Shown here one piece after another: positions 1-8,029 of a stretch of 38,333 nucleotides of DNA (its first letter is position 1; every line of letters begins with the position of its first letter). This DNA is from Clostridiales bacterium (GTDB taxonomy: Bacteria; Bacillota; Clostridia; Saccharofermentanales; Saccharofermentanaceae). The stretch is taken from assembly GCA_017940895.1 (NCBI GenBank), contig JAGAXM010000025.1, forward strand, positions 1 through 38,333, read 5' to 3'. The position numbers were made by a program, and so were the translations under genes. The notes under the pieces are model-generated. The model did no database searches. It worked only from the letters and a program-made list of their open reading frames with translations, and was not told the DNA's origin.

Positions 1-201
1 TATCCTTCCACCAGGCTGCGCGCAAAGCGGATCAACAATGGAATGTCACAATCGGAGCTCGCCAGAGATTCCGGGGTTGCATTAAGACAGATCCAATTAT
101 TCGAACAAAGACAGCGCAACATCAACAACGCGTCCGCAATAACACTACTTAAACTAAGCCGTTCTCTTCATTGCAGGATAGAAGACTTGATTGAGCTGTA
201 A
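1..201 (+). CDS. XRE-family helix-turn-helix protein, 3' part only
   Basis: An open frame enters from the window edge and ends at TAA 199-201, leaving 66 residues with no start. Near its beginning it reads LRAKRINNGMSQSELARDSGV, then ALRQIQLFEQRQRNINNAS, which is the pattern of a Cro/C1-type helix-turn-helix: the MSQSELA helix, a turn, a recognition helix and the closing LF/E..QRNIN segment. It ends in CRIEDLIEL, typical of a short regulator whose HTH is nearly the whole protein. It is a DNA-binding protein of unknown target. Whether the gene is intact beyond the left edge cannot be seen. Confidence is good for the fold and low for the role. Confidence 0.7.
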   Translation, partial: YPSTRLRAKRINNGMSQSELARDSGVALRQIQLFEQRQRNINNASAITLLKLSRSLHCRIEDLIEL

Positions 202-852
202 GTTAAAACGTTTAGTTGCGTCTATATCAAATCCATTACCTACAAATACCGAAATGTTATCGCTACGAGTTTAAAACTGTTTTGTTGTTAATGAGTATAA
301 TCTAATACTAATACCTTTCTGTATAATAACTCTTTCACAAACTTCAAACATAATTACGCCGATAAAAGCACCAGTAAGGTTATGAAAAATATCATCTGCT
401 GATGAGGCATTAGGGACAACTTTTATTTTAATAGATGTAAACAGATAGCATCCCTACAAAGCCTTGATTTACAAAGCTCGAGAGACATACCCCGTCAGTA
501 TGAACCCTCTTCATTATTTACGTCTATTCTAAACTGAGAATTACACATGATTAACTTCTATTATCGATTAAATATACATCTATTATTTTTATTACTTACA
601 TCTTCCATATTACACATTTACATCTTTTACTCAAAACCTGCTTTTCAAGGCATTTTTCGTCAACTTCCAGAAAAGCACAGAAAAAAGAACAGTTGTACTC
701 CCGGTCTTCCTAAGATTGATATATATAAGAAAAGGAATCCTCCAAGAGAAACCCTAAAGATGTACTAACTAATATAATATGTATGCATAAGGAAGGATCA
801 AAAGATCTCCCCCTTCTATCCCTCACTTGTATTTATTGAAAACAAAAAACTA
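202..852. other. AT-rich stretch without a convincing gene
   Basis: This stretch between the partial XRE gene and the next regulator is rich in A and T. It holds only one plus-strand open frame of any size (547-768, 73 codons), which lacks a good ribosome binding site and is judged spurious. No RNA gene, strong hairpin or clear promoter was seen. An attachment site of a mobile element could lie here, but nothing in the sequence marks one. Confidence 0.5.
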
Positions 853-1209
853 TCAATCGTTGGTAATAAGGTCTCTTCGCAGATCTTCCTTGGCGTGACG
901 CATGAGATCCAGAAGAAAACTACGCTCCTCCGCAGTACAGTCATCCAATATTTGTTTGGCATCAGCATCATACTGAGCAATCAAAGCGGGCGTAACATCA
1001 TAAAGAAGAGTATCCACCGTGGTGTCGAGTTCTGCTGCAAGCCGAATCAACGTAGGAAGAGCCAACTTAACACTGCCGCTCTCAATACTGCTGATATATG
1101 ACGTTGAAATACCAATCGACTTGGCAAGCTTATCCTGTGTAAGGTCTTTCTTCAGTCTAGCCGAACGGATCCTTTCTCCGATTGCCGGGTAATCTATGTC
1201 ATTTACCAT
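853..1209 (-). CDS. XRE-family transcriptional repressor (HTH_3)
   Basis: A 118-residue DNA-binding protein. The start is placed at the ATG whose complement is 1207-1209, because GAGGAG lies six bases upstream; a longer frame to 1245 has no such site. Residues of about 8-65 form a Cro/C1 HTH: IGERIRSARLKKDLTQDKLA, then SIGISTSYISSIESG, then LPTLIRLAAELDTTVDTLL. The remaining tail (DCTAEERSFLLDLMRHAKEDLR) is a helical, probably dimerising segment. It is divergent from the serine recombinase gene at 1377. Three copies of a TTAACTG-type motif occupy the shared intergenic region, so it probably represses the recombinase and itself. Fold is secure; target is inferred. Confidence 0.85.
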   Translation of the reverse strand: MVNDIDYPAIGERIRSARLKKDLTQDKLAKSIGISTSYISSIESGSVKLALPTLIRLAAELDTTVDTLLYDVTPALIAQYDADAKQILDDCTAEERSFLLDLMRHAKEDLRRDLITND

Positions 1210-1235
1210 GGTAAGCTCCTCGAAACGGTATTCTA

Positions 1236-1344
1236 TTAACTGCAAGTAATCTTTCAGAAAACCGCACTTCTATTGTAATAATAAACTCGTTCTATTAGAA
1301 TTAACTGTGAGTGATGTTTTTCTATTTTCTTCACTTACAGTTAA
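1236..1344. promoter_or_regulatory. Three operator-like repeats between the repressor and recombinase genes
   Basis: The 14-bp motif TTAACTGYRAGTRA occurs three times: 1236-1249 forward (TTAACTGCAAGTAA), 1301-1314 forward (TTAACTGTGAGTGA) and 1331-1344 reversed (TCACTTACAGTTAA). The last two form an inverted pair 16 bp apart, lying just after the putative -10 box of the recombinase promoter. The first lies just ahead of the repressor gene. This layout suits binding by the divergent XRE repressor. Sites are seen directly; the binding protein is inferred. Confidence 0.65.
1273..1301 (+). promoter_or_regulatory. Putative sigma-70 promoter of the recombinase
   Basis: TTGTAA (1273-1278), a 17-bp spacer and TAGAAT (1296-1301) give a reasonable vegetative promoter. 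Its -10 box overlaps the first base of the operator-like repeat at 1301. Transcription would start near 1308, inside the repeats, and the ribosome binding site GGGGGAGG follows at 1362-1369. Confidence 0.5.
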
Positions 1345-1376
1345 TATTTAGTTGATTTTTTGGGGGAGGTGTACTC

Positions 1377-3137
1377 GTGGGCGATGTCAAAATCATATCG
1401 GCAGACGAAGTTGATGCTTCACTGTTATCTGATACCCCCAAGCCACAGAACCGAGTCCTCGCGGTAAGAAAAGCAAAGAAAAAGAAGAAGACCGCATCTC
1501 GCAAAGAATTTGATGTCACCATAATCCCTGCCACCAAAGGAGTCACAGGTCCCGGAGAGGAACCGCCAGTTAAGCGAGTTGCTGCATATTGTCGTGTCAG
1601 CACAGACGAAGACGCCCAAGCAACAAGTTATGAGTTGCAGGTACAACACTACACAGAATACATAAGCACGCATGAGGGCTGGGTTTTCGCAGGTATATAT
1701 GCAGACGAAGGTATAAGCGGAACTCAGGTCAAACACAGAGAGCAGTTCAAGAAGATGATCGAAGATTGCAAGAACGGGCAGATCGATCTTGTAATAACCA
1801 AGTCGATCAGCCGTTTCGCACGTAATGCCGTCGACTGCATTACTACCATTAGGGACCTCAAAGCACTGAAAAGTCCGGTTGAGATTTTCTTCGAAAAGGA
1901 ACGACTCAGCTCTCTAGACGAGAAGATGGATATGTTTCTCGGAATGATGGCATCTTTCGCTCAGGAGGAATCCCGAAGCATCTCGGCTAACATAAGATGG
2001 GCAATCCGCAATCGCATGAAGAACGGAACCCAGAAGATAGTTACCGCCTCCTTGCTCGGTTACGACACCGACGAAGACGGCAATATGGTAATAATCGAGA
2101 ATGAAGCCGAGATAGTTAGAACCATATATAAGAGTTTCATACAAGGAGTTCATCCGAAGCTTATAGCCACTAGGCTTAACGGATTCGGCATGAAGACGGT
2201 CTTAGGCAACCAATGGTCTAGCAATGCCGTGCAGAACATTTTAAGAAACGAAAAATACTGTGGCGATGTCCTTATGCAGAAGACAATCACCATCGATTAC
2301 CTAACTCATGCCACCAAGATAAATGAAGGTGAAGCTGAGCAGTACTATATCGCAGACCACCACGATCCTATTGTCAGCCGTGACACTTGGGACAAGGCAC
2401 AGGACTTACTCGACAAGGCGCAATGGCGCCACTGGAAAAAGCGAAAACAGATGAGACTGATTCCCGTAAGATCAGGAATCTTGGCTGGATTCATATCAAT
2501 AGATAAGTCTTGGGAAACGGTATCCATCACAAGACTCATATCCGCCACCGGGAAGATTGAAAGACATCAAACGCACAAACAAATATCCACAAACAATGAA
2601 AGAGAGGAAAACAAAATGCCTGAAAAGCCTATTTTAAAAGGATTCGAAGTAGTCGAACTGGAGGTAGGCAAAAGCGATTCTGTTATGACACTCACGTCCA
2701 AGAATCTCAAATTCAACAAAGCGACCGCTGTAGAACTCGGTTACCCCGCTTATGTCAGAATGCTTATAGATGCTACCACAAGAAGGGTTGCTATCGAACC
2801 TTGCAACGAAAACTCAAAATGCGCTGTACCCTTCAGCAAGAATCCTAAGGCACAAACATATTCAGTCGTACTTAAGATTCCCGCCCTACTTACAGCCGCA
2901 CGCAAGCTTGCCGAAATTGATGAACTCTCAGATGCTGTGTCCTTTAAGGGCATGTTGTACCCGGAAGATAAAGTGGTTATATTTGATCTTTCTCAGCCTG
3001 TCGTACCTAAAAGAAGAGGGAAGAAAACCGCTACACAGGAAGAAGCCTCCGAAGAGACCTACGCATTACTTGGAGATTCGTCATCTACCAGCGCACCTAA
3101 AAGAAAAAGAGGACGTCCTAGGAAGAATCCTTTGTAA
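1377..3137 (+). CDS. Serine recombinase fused to an AT-hook C-terminal half
   Basis: A 586-residue protein starting at GTG 1377, seven bases after GGGGGAGG. Residues 66-210 are a resolvase/invertase catalytic domain: AAYCRVSTDE with the nucleophile Ser75, then SISRFARN with the conserved arginines. The PF07508 recombinase domain follows (SLLGYDTDEDG; AVQNILRNEKYCGDVLMQ). The usual zinc ribbon is absent. Instead, after about residue 375 the sequence changes, and from Met414 there is a separate-looking domain (KPILKGFEVVELEVGKSDSV) ending in KRKRGRPRKNPL, an AT-hook-like DNA-binding tail. Residues 30-40 are also very basic. It probably integrates or excises a mobile element, perhaps a different one from the minus-strand set. 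The fusion, with an internal start, is the odd feature. Catalytic assignment is secure. Confidence 0.85.
   Translation: MGDVKIISADEVDASLLSDTPKPQNRVLAVRKAKKKKKTASRKEFDVTIIPATKGVTGPGEEPPVKRVAAYCRVSTDEDAQATSYELQVQHYTEYISTHEGWVFAGIYADEGISGTQVKHREQFKKMIEDCKNGQIDLVITKSISRFARNAVDCITTIRDLKALKSPVEIFFEKERLSSLDEKMDMFLGMMASFAQEESRSISANIRWAIRNRMKNGTQKIVTASLLGYDTDEDGNMVIIENEAEIVRTIYKSFIQGVHPKLIATRLNGFGMKTVLGNQWSSNAVQNILRNEKYCGDVLMQKTITIDYLTHATKINEGEAEQYYIADHHDPIVSRDTWDKAQDLLDKAQWRHWKKRKQMRLIPVRSGILAGFISIDKSWETVSITRLISATGKIERHQTHKQISTNNEREENKMPEKPILKGFEVVELEVGKSDSVMTLTSKNLKFNKATAVELGYPAYVRMLIDATTRRVAIEPCNENSKCAVPFSKNPKAQTYSVVLKIPALLTAARKLAEIDELSDAVSFKGMLYPEDKVVIFDLSQPVVPKRRGKKTATQEEASEETYALLGDSSSTSAPKRKRGRPRKNPL
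2602..2618 (+). promoter_or_regulatory. Internal ribosome binding site and start codon inside the recombinase gene
   Basis: GAGAGG (2602-2607) stands eight bases before ATG 2616-2618, in frame with the recombinase. Initiation here would give a 173-residue protein (MPEKPILKGFEVV to the AT-hook end) lacking the recombinase part. It may be a relic of a once separate downstream gene, or it may still yield a second product. Confidence 0.45.
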
Positions 3138-3168
3138 ATCTTCGCATATCCTATATAACATAATACAC

Positions 3169-3196
3169 AAAAATAGCCACGGAACCCGTGGCTATT
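3169..3196 (-). terminator. Rho-independent terminator
   Basis: The perfect 11-bp stem AATAGCCACGG (3172-3182) / CCGTGGCTATT (3186-3196) has a three-base loop. Read on the minus strand it is followed by TTTTTG, so it terminates the small gene at 3244-3603. It may also stop plus-strand transcripts of the recombinase, though the run on that side is A-rich. Confidence 0.8.
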
Positions 3197-3243
3197 AGAA
3201 AAAACATTAATTGTTGTCGGTATAGGTACCGCGGTTTTAAAAA

Positions 3244-3603
3244 TCACTGTGTAACGCCAGTGCGTCTAAAGATACCCTGTCCGTCATAATAGTAATCACC
3301 ATCTACTCCTGCATAGTCTGTACCATTATTATCACTTTCCCTCAACCCATCCAACGAAACCGGATCATTGCCTCCAAAATAGAACAAATATGATCCTTGA
3401 GAGGTTGTTTCATAATACTTACTCATATCATTAAGATAGGCATCATATTGTCCATTATAGAATATTGTTTTACCATCACGAGTTACAGTTAAATTATGCG
3501 CTCCACCATCAGCCGCATTAGAAACAGTCAAAGAACTTGCAACAATTACATCGCTCTCATTGAAACGAACTACGCTCATTTCAGGCATTCTCATCTTACT
3601 CAT
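3244..3603 (-). CDS. Small acidic protein of unknown function, own transcription unit
   Basis: A 119-residue protein that I do not recognise. The N-terminus MSKMRMPEMSVVRFNESDVI is followed by VAS. It resembles the short opening segment (MPE.SVVRF...DVI.AS) seen at the head of many small clostridial proteins that are sometimes suspected to be peptide precursors; this likeness is from memory only. The rest is rich in Gly, Asp, Asn and Tyr (TDYAGVDGDYYYDGQGIFRR), with no signal peptide, membrane segment or cysteine. AAGGAG lies 11 bases before the ATG. It is set apart from the recombinase operon by a near-consensus promoter (3665-3693) and its own terminator (3169-3196), so it is probably expressed on its own as a cargo gene. 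Confidence 0.6.
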   Translation of the reverse strand: MSKMRMPEMSVVRFNESDVIVASSLTVSNAADGGAHNLTVTRDGKTIFYNGQYDAYLNDMSKYYETTSQGSYLFYFGGNDPVSLDGLRESDNNGTDYAGVDGDYYYDGQGIFRRTGVTQ

Positions 3604-3619
3604 TTCCCCAAACTCTCCT

Positions 3620-3635
3620 TAACTAGTCATAGTTA
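3620..3635. promoter_or_regulatory. Inverted repeat in the leader of the small gene at 3244
   Basis: TAACTA (3620-3625) and TAGTTA (3630-3635) form a 6-bp dyad with a four-base loop immediately upstream of the AAGGAG ribosome binding site. It could be an operator or a small translational hairpin. Confidence 0.35.
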
Positions 3636-3664
3636 GATATTTTTATACCTATATATACTAAAGC

Positions 3665-3693
3665 ATTGTACATCAGGGAGAGGGGAGCGTCAA
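3665..3693 (-). promoter_or_regulatory. Near-consensus sigma-70 promoter for the gene at 3244-3603
   Basis: On the minus strand TTGACG (3693-3688), a 17-bp spacer and TACAAT (3670-3665) closely match the vegetative consensus. The -35 box contains the stop codon of the upstream gene. Transcription would begin near 3658, about 55 bases before the start codon. Confidence 0.7.
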
Positions 3694-3998
3694 CCCCCCT
3701 TTCGAAATGACCGTTCTAGGGTGTCAAACAGTTCCACCGGCGCTGAATCGTAGTAAATCGGCGTTTCTATTACATCAAGATATTTTAAGTATTCTTTTTG
3801 AATATACTTCTGACATGAATCATACCTAAGGAACCAGTCACGCTCTTCCCTATGCTTCTTCGTTGCCGCTTTAAGTATCTTTACAAACACTTCATGATCA
3901 GATTTCATGGAGGCAATCAACTTATCGCGTTCAATCTTCCCATAATCAGCAAGATAAGTTACGAGAACCTTAACCGCGATTCGGTCATATATATTCAA
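3690..3998 (-). CDS. Small hypothetical protein at the end of the recombinase operon
   Basis: A 102-residue charged, largely helical protein (MNIYDRIAVKVLVTYLADYG, later FVKILKAATKKHREERDWF, ending ERSFRKGG). I recognise no family. It begins with TTG eight bases after the stop of the recombinase gene at 4007, with only a weak AAGGG upstream, so it is probably translated by coupling. No signal peptide or membrane segment is present. Its place at the end of a four-recombinase operon suggests an accessory role in recombination or its control, which is inference only. Confidence 0.55.
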   Translation of the reverse strand: MNIYDRIAVKVLVTYLADYGKIERDKLIASMKSDHEVFVKILKAATKKHREERDWFLRYDSCQKYIQKEYLKYLDVIETPIYYDSAPVELFDTLERSFRKGG

Positions 3999-4006
3999 GA
4001 CACGGT

Positions 4007-5611
4007 CTACCCTTCCACAAACTCTTCATCAAAGACCGCATTATTTCTGCGGATCACTTTGGTAATGATATCTTCCGTGACATATACAACCTCAATCCGA
4101 TTAATATCATGGACATACACATTCTTCACAAAGGTTTCGACCATCTTACGAGTTAACTCAGTATCATCCTTGATGATCTCCGCTGCCTCACAACCGTCAC
4201 GGATCAAGGACAATACTTCATAGTCTTCACTCAACCCACTCTTATCCTTATCCAGTACCGCCTGAAGTTCATTTATTTCAGAGGTAAGAGCTTTTTTCTT
4301 CTTCAAGTACTCCTGCGCCGGGATCAGCCCCTGAGCATACCCCTCATATTGGCGGATGCGTTCTGCTTTCAGGATATCGATCTTGCTTTCATAATACTTA
4401 ACGCTCTTCTCACATTTGACCTTATGACCGCCTACATTGGTAGTAATGATGTATTCCAGCATTTTCAAATCGAGCAGGTACTTCTTCAGTGCCGCGAACA
4501 CACTTCGCTCGATGTCAGCATACGGATACGAACACGTCGGACACTTGGATCGCTTACCCGAGGTCTTTCTGTGCCCGCACGTCAACCTTCCACGCTCATC
4601 ATCGTAGGTCATCATAAGACTGCAATTGCCGCATCTGATCCTACTACGCAACGCGAACACCGCAGGATCACGCTTATCAACCCACTCCTTCTTATTAATA
4701 ATCTTCTGCGCCAGCTCGAAAACTTCATGCGAAACTATCCCCGGATGATGATCCTTGATCAGGATCCATTCACTTCTCGGAACATTAATACTCTTATTGG
4801 TGTTGAATAGGTTACTCTCATACTTATGAGCATAGTGATCACCGGTATATTCGATAGACTTTATAATAGATCTTACTTTGTAATAATCCCATATTCTTTC
4901 ATCTTCACTTGCTTTCCATTTGCAAGTCCTGTTATAGACTCGCGAAAGATACTCGCCAGGAATCTCAATCCGGGCTGCATTAAGGCGCTCAACTATATTC
5001 CGTATTCTTAAACCCTGTGCAGCCCATTCGAAAATATCACGAATAACCTTGGCAGCTTCTTCATCGATCAACCACACTCCTTTGCGATCAGGATCAGCAA
5101 TGTAACCATAGGGACAAGCAAGTGTCGGGCAATATCCCCTTGCCCAAAACGACTTGTAGAGCGACTTATGCTTAACTGATAGATCTTTACTGTACATGGT
5201 ATTGATGAAGTTTGTTATGGCAGCATCAAAGCCAGCCACATCACCGACATGGTCTTTACTGTCATAATTGGAACCAATGGCGATTACACGAACTCCGATC
5301 AAAGGGAATATCTGTTCAAGATAATCACCAAGTTCAATATAGTTACGGCCAAGCCTAGAGAGATCCTTGGCAATTATCACCTTGATCCTTCCCCGCTTAG
5401 CATCTTCGATCATCTTCTTGAAGCCGGGACGCTCAAAGTTAGTACCGGTGTATCCGTCATCCACATATTCCGTTATCTCGCCGAACAAATCATCCTGAGC
5501 ATCAATGAACTCTCGGATCAGCAGGCGCTGATTCTCGATGCTGTTACTCTCCTTCTTATCAACGAGGTCTCCGTCAGAAAGAGATAATCTAAGGTATATT
5601 CCGATACTCAT
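4007..5611 (-). CDS. Large serine recombinase C (534 residues)
   Basis: A complete large serine recombinase that would cut and rejoin att sites through a 5'-phosphoserine. The catalytic domain opens with GIYLRLSLSD (nucleophile Ser10, Arg8) and continues with DDGYTGTNFERPGFKKMIED and IAKDLSRLGRNYIELG. The recombinase domain (YGYIADPDRKG; VRSIIKSIEYTGDHY) is followed by a four-cysteine zinc ribbon (IRCGNCSLMM then TCGHRKTSGKRSKCPTCSY) and a coiled coil of about residues 405-470. The ATG overlaps the stop of the upstream recombinase by four bases (ATGA), so the two are translationally coupled. All catalytic residues are present. Which att site it acts on is unknown. Confidence 0.92.
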   Translation of the reverse strand: MSIGIYLRLSLSDGDLVDKKESNSIENQRLLIREFIDAQDDLFGEITEYVDDGYTGTNFERPGFKKMIEDAKRGRIKVIIAKDLSRLGRNYIELGDYLEQIFPLIGVRVIAIGSNYDSKDHVGDVAGFDAAITNFINTMYSKDLSVKHKSLYKSFWARGYCPTLACPYGYIADPDRKGVWLIDEEAAKVIRDIFEWAAQGLRIRNIVERLNAARIEIPGEYLSRVYNRTCKWKASEDERIWDYYKVRSIIKSIEYTGDHYAHKYESNLFNTNKSINVPRSEWILIKDHHPGIVSHEVFELAQKIINKKEWVDKRDPAVFALRSRIRCGNCSLMMTYDDERGRLTCGHRKTSGKRSKCPTCSYPYADIERSVFAALKKYLLDLKMLEYIITTNVGGHKVKCEKSVKYYESKIDILKAERIRQYEGYAQGLIPAQEYLKKKKALTSEINELQAVLDKDKSGLSEDYEVLSLIRDGCEAAEIIKDDTELTRKMVETFVKNVYVHDINRIEVVYVTEDIITKVIRRNNAVFDEEFVEG

Positions 5612-7248
5612 TGCAAGTCTTCCAATTCAGAATCTATCAATGAATTGATATCGTCACTCTTGTACGTGATCTCGACTCTTTGGTCTGCGGTGACTTCTAT
5701 CTTCGCTATTAACTTTCTTACAAGTTCAGGATCAAAACCGTCTTCACCAGGTGCATATTCGAGTTCTCCGACCATTGTCAGATAGTTATTGACTGTACGT
5801 ATATATTCGTCCTTCCTCTTAAGCAACTGATCCAGACGCATCTGCAAAGAATCTATCTTCACACTAATACCTTTATTAACAACTTCAAAATCTTCGCGCT
5901 CTATGAATCCGGAATAATAATCTTCGTACAACTTAGACTGTTTCTCTTTCTGCTCTGACAAAGCCACATCGGCAGCCATGATCTTCTTATCCAAAGACAA
6001 CTTCATATTCTTCCCTGTCCCGGATGTATTGATATTTCGAATTATCTGAGACTTATCCGTCATGAGCTTGAGATACAGTTTGACATTATCCATAACTATA
6101 ACCTTAAGCGTATCCTGCATAATCCTTGTTCTGCAGTACACCATACTTCTCGTGCGATTATAACAGGCATACCACATCACGCTGCCTGTATTACACTTAC
6201 GTATAAAACTGATCATACTTCTACCGCACTCCTTGCAAAACAAGATGCCCTTAAAGCACCCCATGCGATCGTGCGCCATCTTTTTTCGAGTCGGCTCCTG
6301 CAACGAGATTATATTTTCATAGTCGTACCTGGTTACGAGCGGCTCGTGTGTATGTTCACGAACAACCCATTTCTCTTCATCCACCGGTTTATGTATACGA
6401 CCGCCGTTAGTCATTCTGTCAATGTATTTACCAAAGCAAAGATCCCCACGATATGCTCTGTTTTCGATGATCTTGGAAATAGTAATCCAGTACCATTTAC
6501 CATTATTTGACGGTCTTGTAGTCTTAGCAGATCCAGGGGCGTCAATAAGATTCAACCGGTCTAGTATCGAGTTTATACTTACACCGAGGGACCGCCATAA
6601 GAACATCATCTTCACATAATCTGCTCTTTCCGGATCGGGAATGTATTGAGAGACATCCTCGTTCTTAAGATAACCGTATGGAGGAAAACCCACCGGAAGT
6701 TTACTCTCATCCATCTGCATCAGCTTGTATGCTCGCACAGCCTTTATCGAATGGTCGCGAGCATACATCTCATTGATCATATTCTTCATGGGCACAGTAA
6801 GGCTGTTTCGGTCAGATTCATTAAAACTGTCAAAATTATCATTAACTGCGATCAGTCTGACATTCAGTTTCGGGAATATCGTTTCGATGAACATACCCGC
6901 CTCTATATAATTACGTCCAAATCGCGAGAGATCTTTTACTACTATGCAGGACACTTTACCGTGACCTGCATCAGCGATCATGCGGTTAAACTCAGGTCTG
7001 TCAAAGTTGGTTCCGGTAAAGCCGTTATCAACATATGTCTCAACCAGTTCCATCTCCTTATGGTTATTGATATAAGCATTAACGAATTCGATCTGATTGC
7101 CAATCGTCTCGCCGCCGTTTTGATCTTCTTTAGACAGTCTGGCATAAATCGCTGTCGGTATGCGATTTACATTACCTTCTCTTTCCTTAGAAACGATTGG
7201 ACTGGCGCCTAACGGCGTTACATTATCTCTTCTGCTCTTGCGCGCCAT
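5608..7248 (-). CDS. Large serine recombinase B (546 residues)
   Basis: A complete large serine recombinase with a basic 30-residue N-terminal extension (MARKSRRDN). Catalytic segment AIYARLSKEDQNG carries nucleophile Ser39. DNGFTGTNFDRPEFNRMIAD and VKDLSRFGRNYIEAG follow with both arginines. The recombinase domain includes FPPYGYLKNED and SKIIENRAYRGDLCFGKY. The zinc ribbon is LFCKECGRSM with later CYNRTRSMVYCRTR. A long coiled coil (about residues 420-475) precedes a C-terminal strand region (KIEVTADQRVEITYKSDD) typical of the family. It starts one base after the stop of the degenerate recombinase gene and overlaps the next gene by four bases. It is one of three apparently active recombinases in the operon. 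Confidence 0.92.
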   Translation of the reverse strand: MARKSRRDNVTPLGASPIVSKEREGNVNRIPTAIYARLSKEDQNGGETIGNQIEFVNAYINNHKEMELVETYVDNGFTGTNFDRPEFNRMIADAGHGKVSCIVVKDLSRFGRNYIEAGMFIETIFPKLNVRLIAVNDNFDSFNESDRNSLTVPMKNMINEMYARDHSIKAVRAYKLMQMDESKLPVGFPPYGYLKNEDVSQYIPDPERADYVKMMFLWRSLGVSINSILDRLNLIDAPGSAKTTRPSNNGKWYWITISKIIENRAYRGDLCFGKYIDRMTNGGRIHKPVDEEKWVVREHTHEPLVTRYDYENIISLQEPTRKKMAHDRMGCFKGILFCKECGRSMISFIRKCNTGSVMWYACYNRTRSMVYCRTRIMQDTLKVIVMDNVKLYLKLMTDKSQIIRNINTSGTGKNMKLSLDKKIMAADVALSEQKEKQSKLYEDYYSGFIEREDFEVVNKGISVKIDSLQMRLDQLLKRKDEYIRTVNNYLTMVGELEYAPGEDGFDPELVRKLIAKIEVTADQRVEITYKSDDINSLIDSELEDLQ

Positions 7249-7249
7249 G

Positions 7250-8029
7250 TTAACTCTCCGCCGACTTTTTTGACATGGCGTTTATATATCTCTTTTTATA
7301 CACAGAACGCTGCTTATTCAGATCCGTTACCAAAGCCTCGAACTGATCATTCACAGGCTTCAATTCTTCAATCATCCGATTGTGATAAGCAAGATACTCC
7401 TGCTCGGTAATCTCGCCGTTCTCCATCTTGATATACAACGGCAGATTGTCCTTCTGTATCTCTACCGACATCTCGAAAAGCGCCTTCGCACGCTTCTTAT
7501 ACTCCGCCTCGATCTCCTCCCAACAAGGCACCGGCTCTTGAGGCACAACTTTTTCCGCAGGAGCATTTACGGTATCAACAACACGTTTTCTCCTTGAGCG
7601 ACGCTTCTTCTCTTTGCCTGCAGATGTTCTCCAGCTGTTGGCATATGCTCTTCGTGTATCCTTGAAGTACGCTTCAATCTCGTCAAGGTTGTGTTCTCTG
7701 CTGTCAAACCCATCTTGCGTTACTATGAAATCGATCCCGATAATGCTAAACGTATCCACCAGCAAAGAGCGAGCCATACCGTTGCCGGCGCCAAAGCGAT
7801 TTACGGATTCTAGCAGAACAAGATCAAACTTTCGATTCATGCCATCCAAACGCAACTGCTGATAACCGTTATCAGACAGCGGATCGTCGCTTTTATCTTC
7901 ATAAAACTTGGATATCTTGAGCCCGATACGGGATGCATAATCACGAATGCGGTCATTCTGCTCTTTTATCCCTACCTGTTCCCGCAGTCTGTTGTTTGCA
8001 GTTTTCTTGGAATAAGCAACGCAGATCAT
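7250..8029 (-). CDS. Half-length serine-recombinase-like protein with lost catalytic residues
   Basis: A 259-residue protein whose first 130 residues follow a resolvase fold: MICVAYSKKTANNRLREQVG, then FYEDKSDDPLSDNGYQQLRL, then LLESVNRFGAGNGMARSLLVD, then IIGIDFIVTQDGFDS. Where active relatives have YxRxS it has Y6-S-K-K-T10, so Arg becomes Lys and the nucleophile Ser becomes Thr. In the SRxxRN motif only Arg78 remains and the second Arg is Ala81. There is no recombinase domain or zinc ribbon; a basic patch at 139-150 (KEKKRRSRRKRV) and a helical tail follow. It overlaps its upstream neighbour by four bases and lies one base before the next gene. An intact frame in a tight operon argues for a kept accessory or architectural function rather than decay. 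That role is inferred. Confidence 0.75.
   Translation of the reverse strand: MICVAYSKKTANNRLREQVGIKEQNDRIRDYASRIGLKISKFYEDKSDDPLSDNGYQQLRLDGMNRKFDLVLLESVNRFGAGNGMARSLLVDTFSIIGIDFIVTQDGFDSREHNLDEIEAYFKDTRRAYANSWRTSAGKEKKRRSRRKRVVDTVNAPAEKVVPQEPVPCWEEIEAEYKKRAKALFEMSVEIQKDNLPLYIKMENGEITEQEYLAYHNRMIEELKPVNDQFEALVTDLNKQRSVYKKRYINAMSKKSAES

Noticed and set aside
547..768. Plus-strand open frame of 73 codons with a hydrophobic N-terminus
   Set aside because: No proper ribosome binding site, an AT-rich context that favours such N-termini by chance, and no recognisable family.
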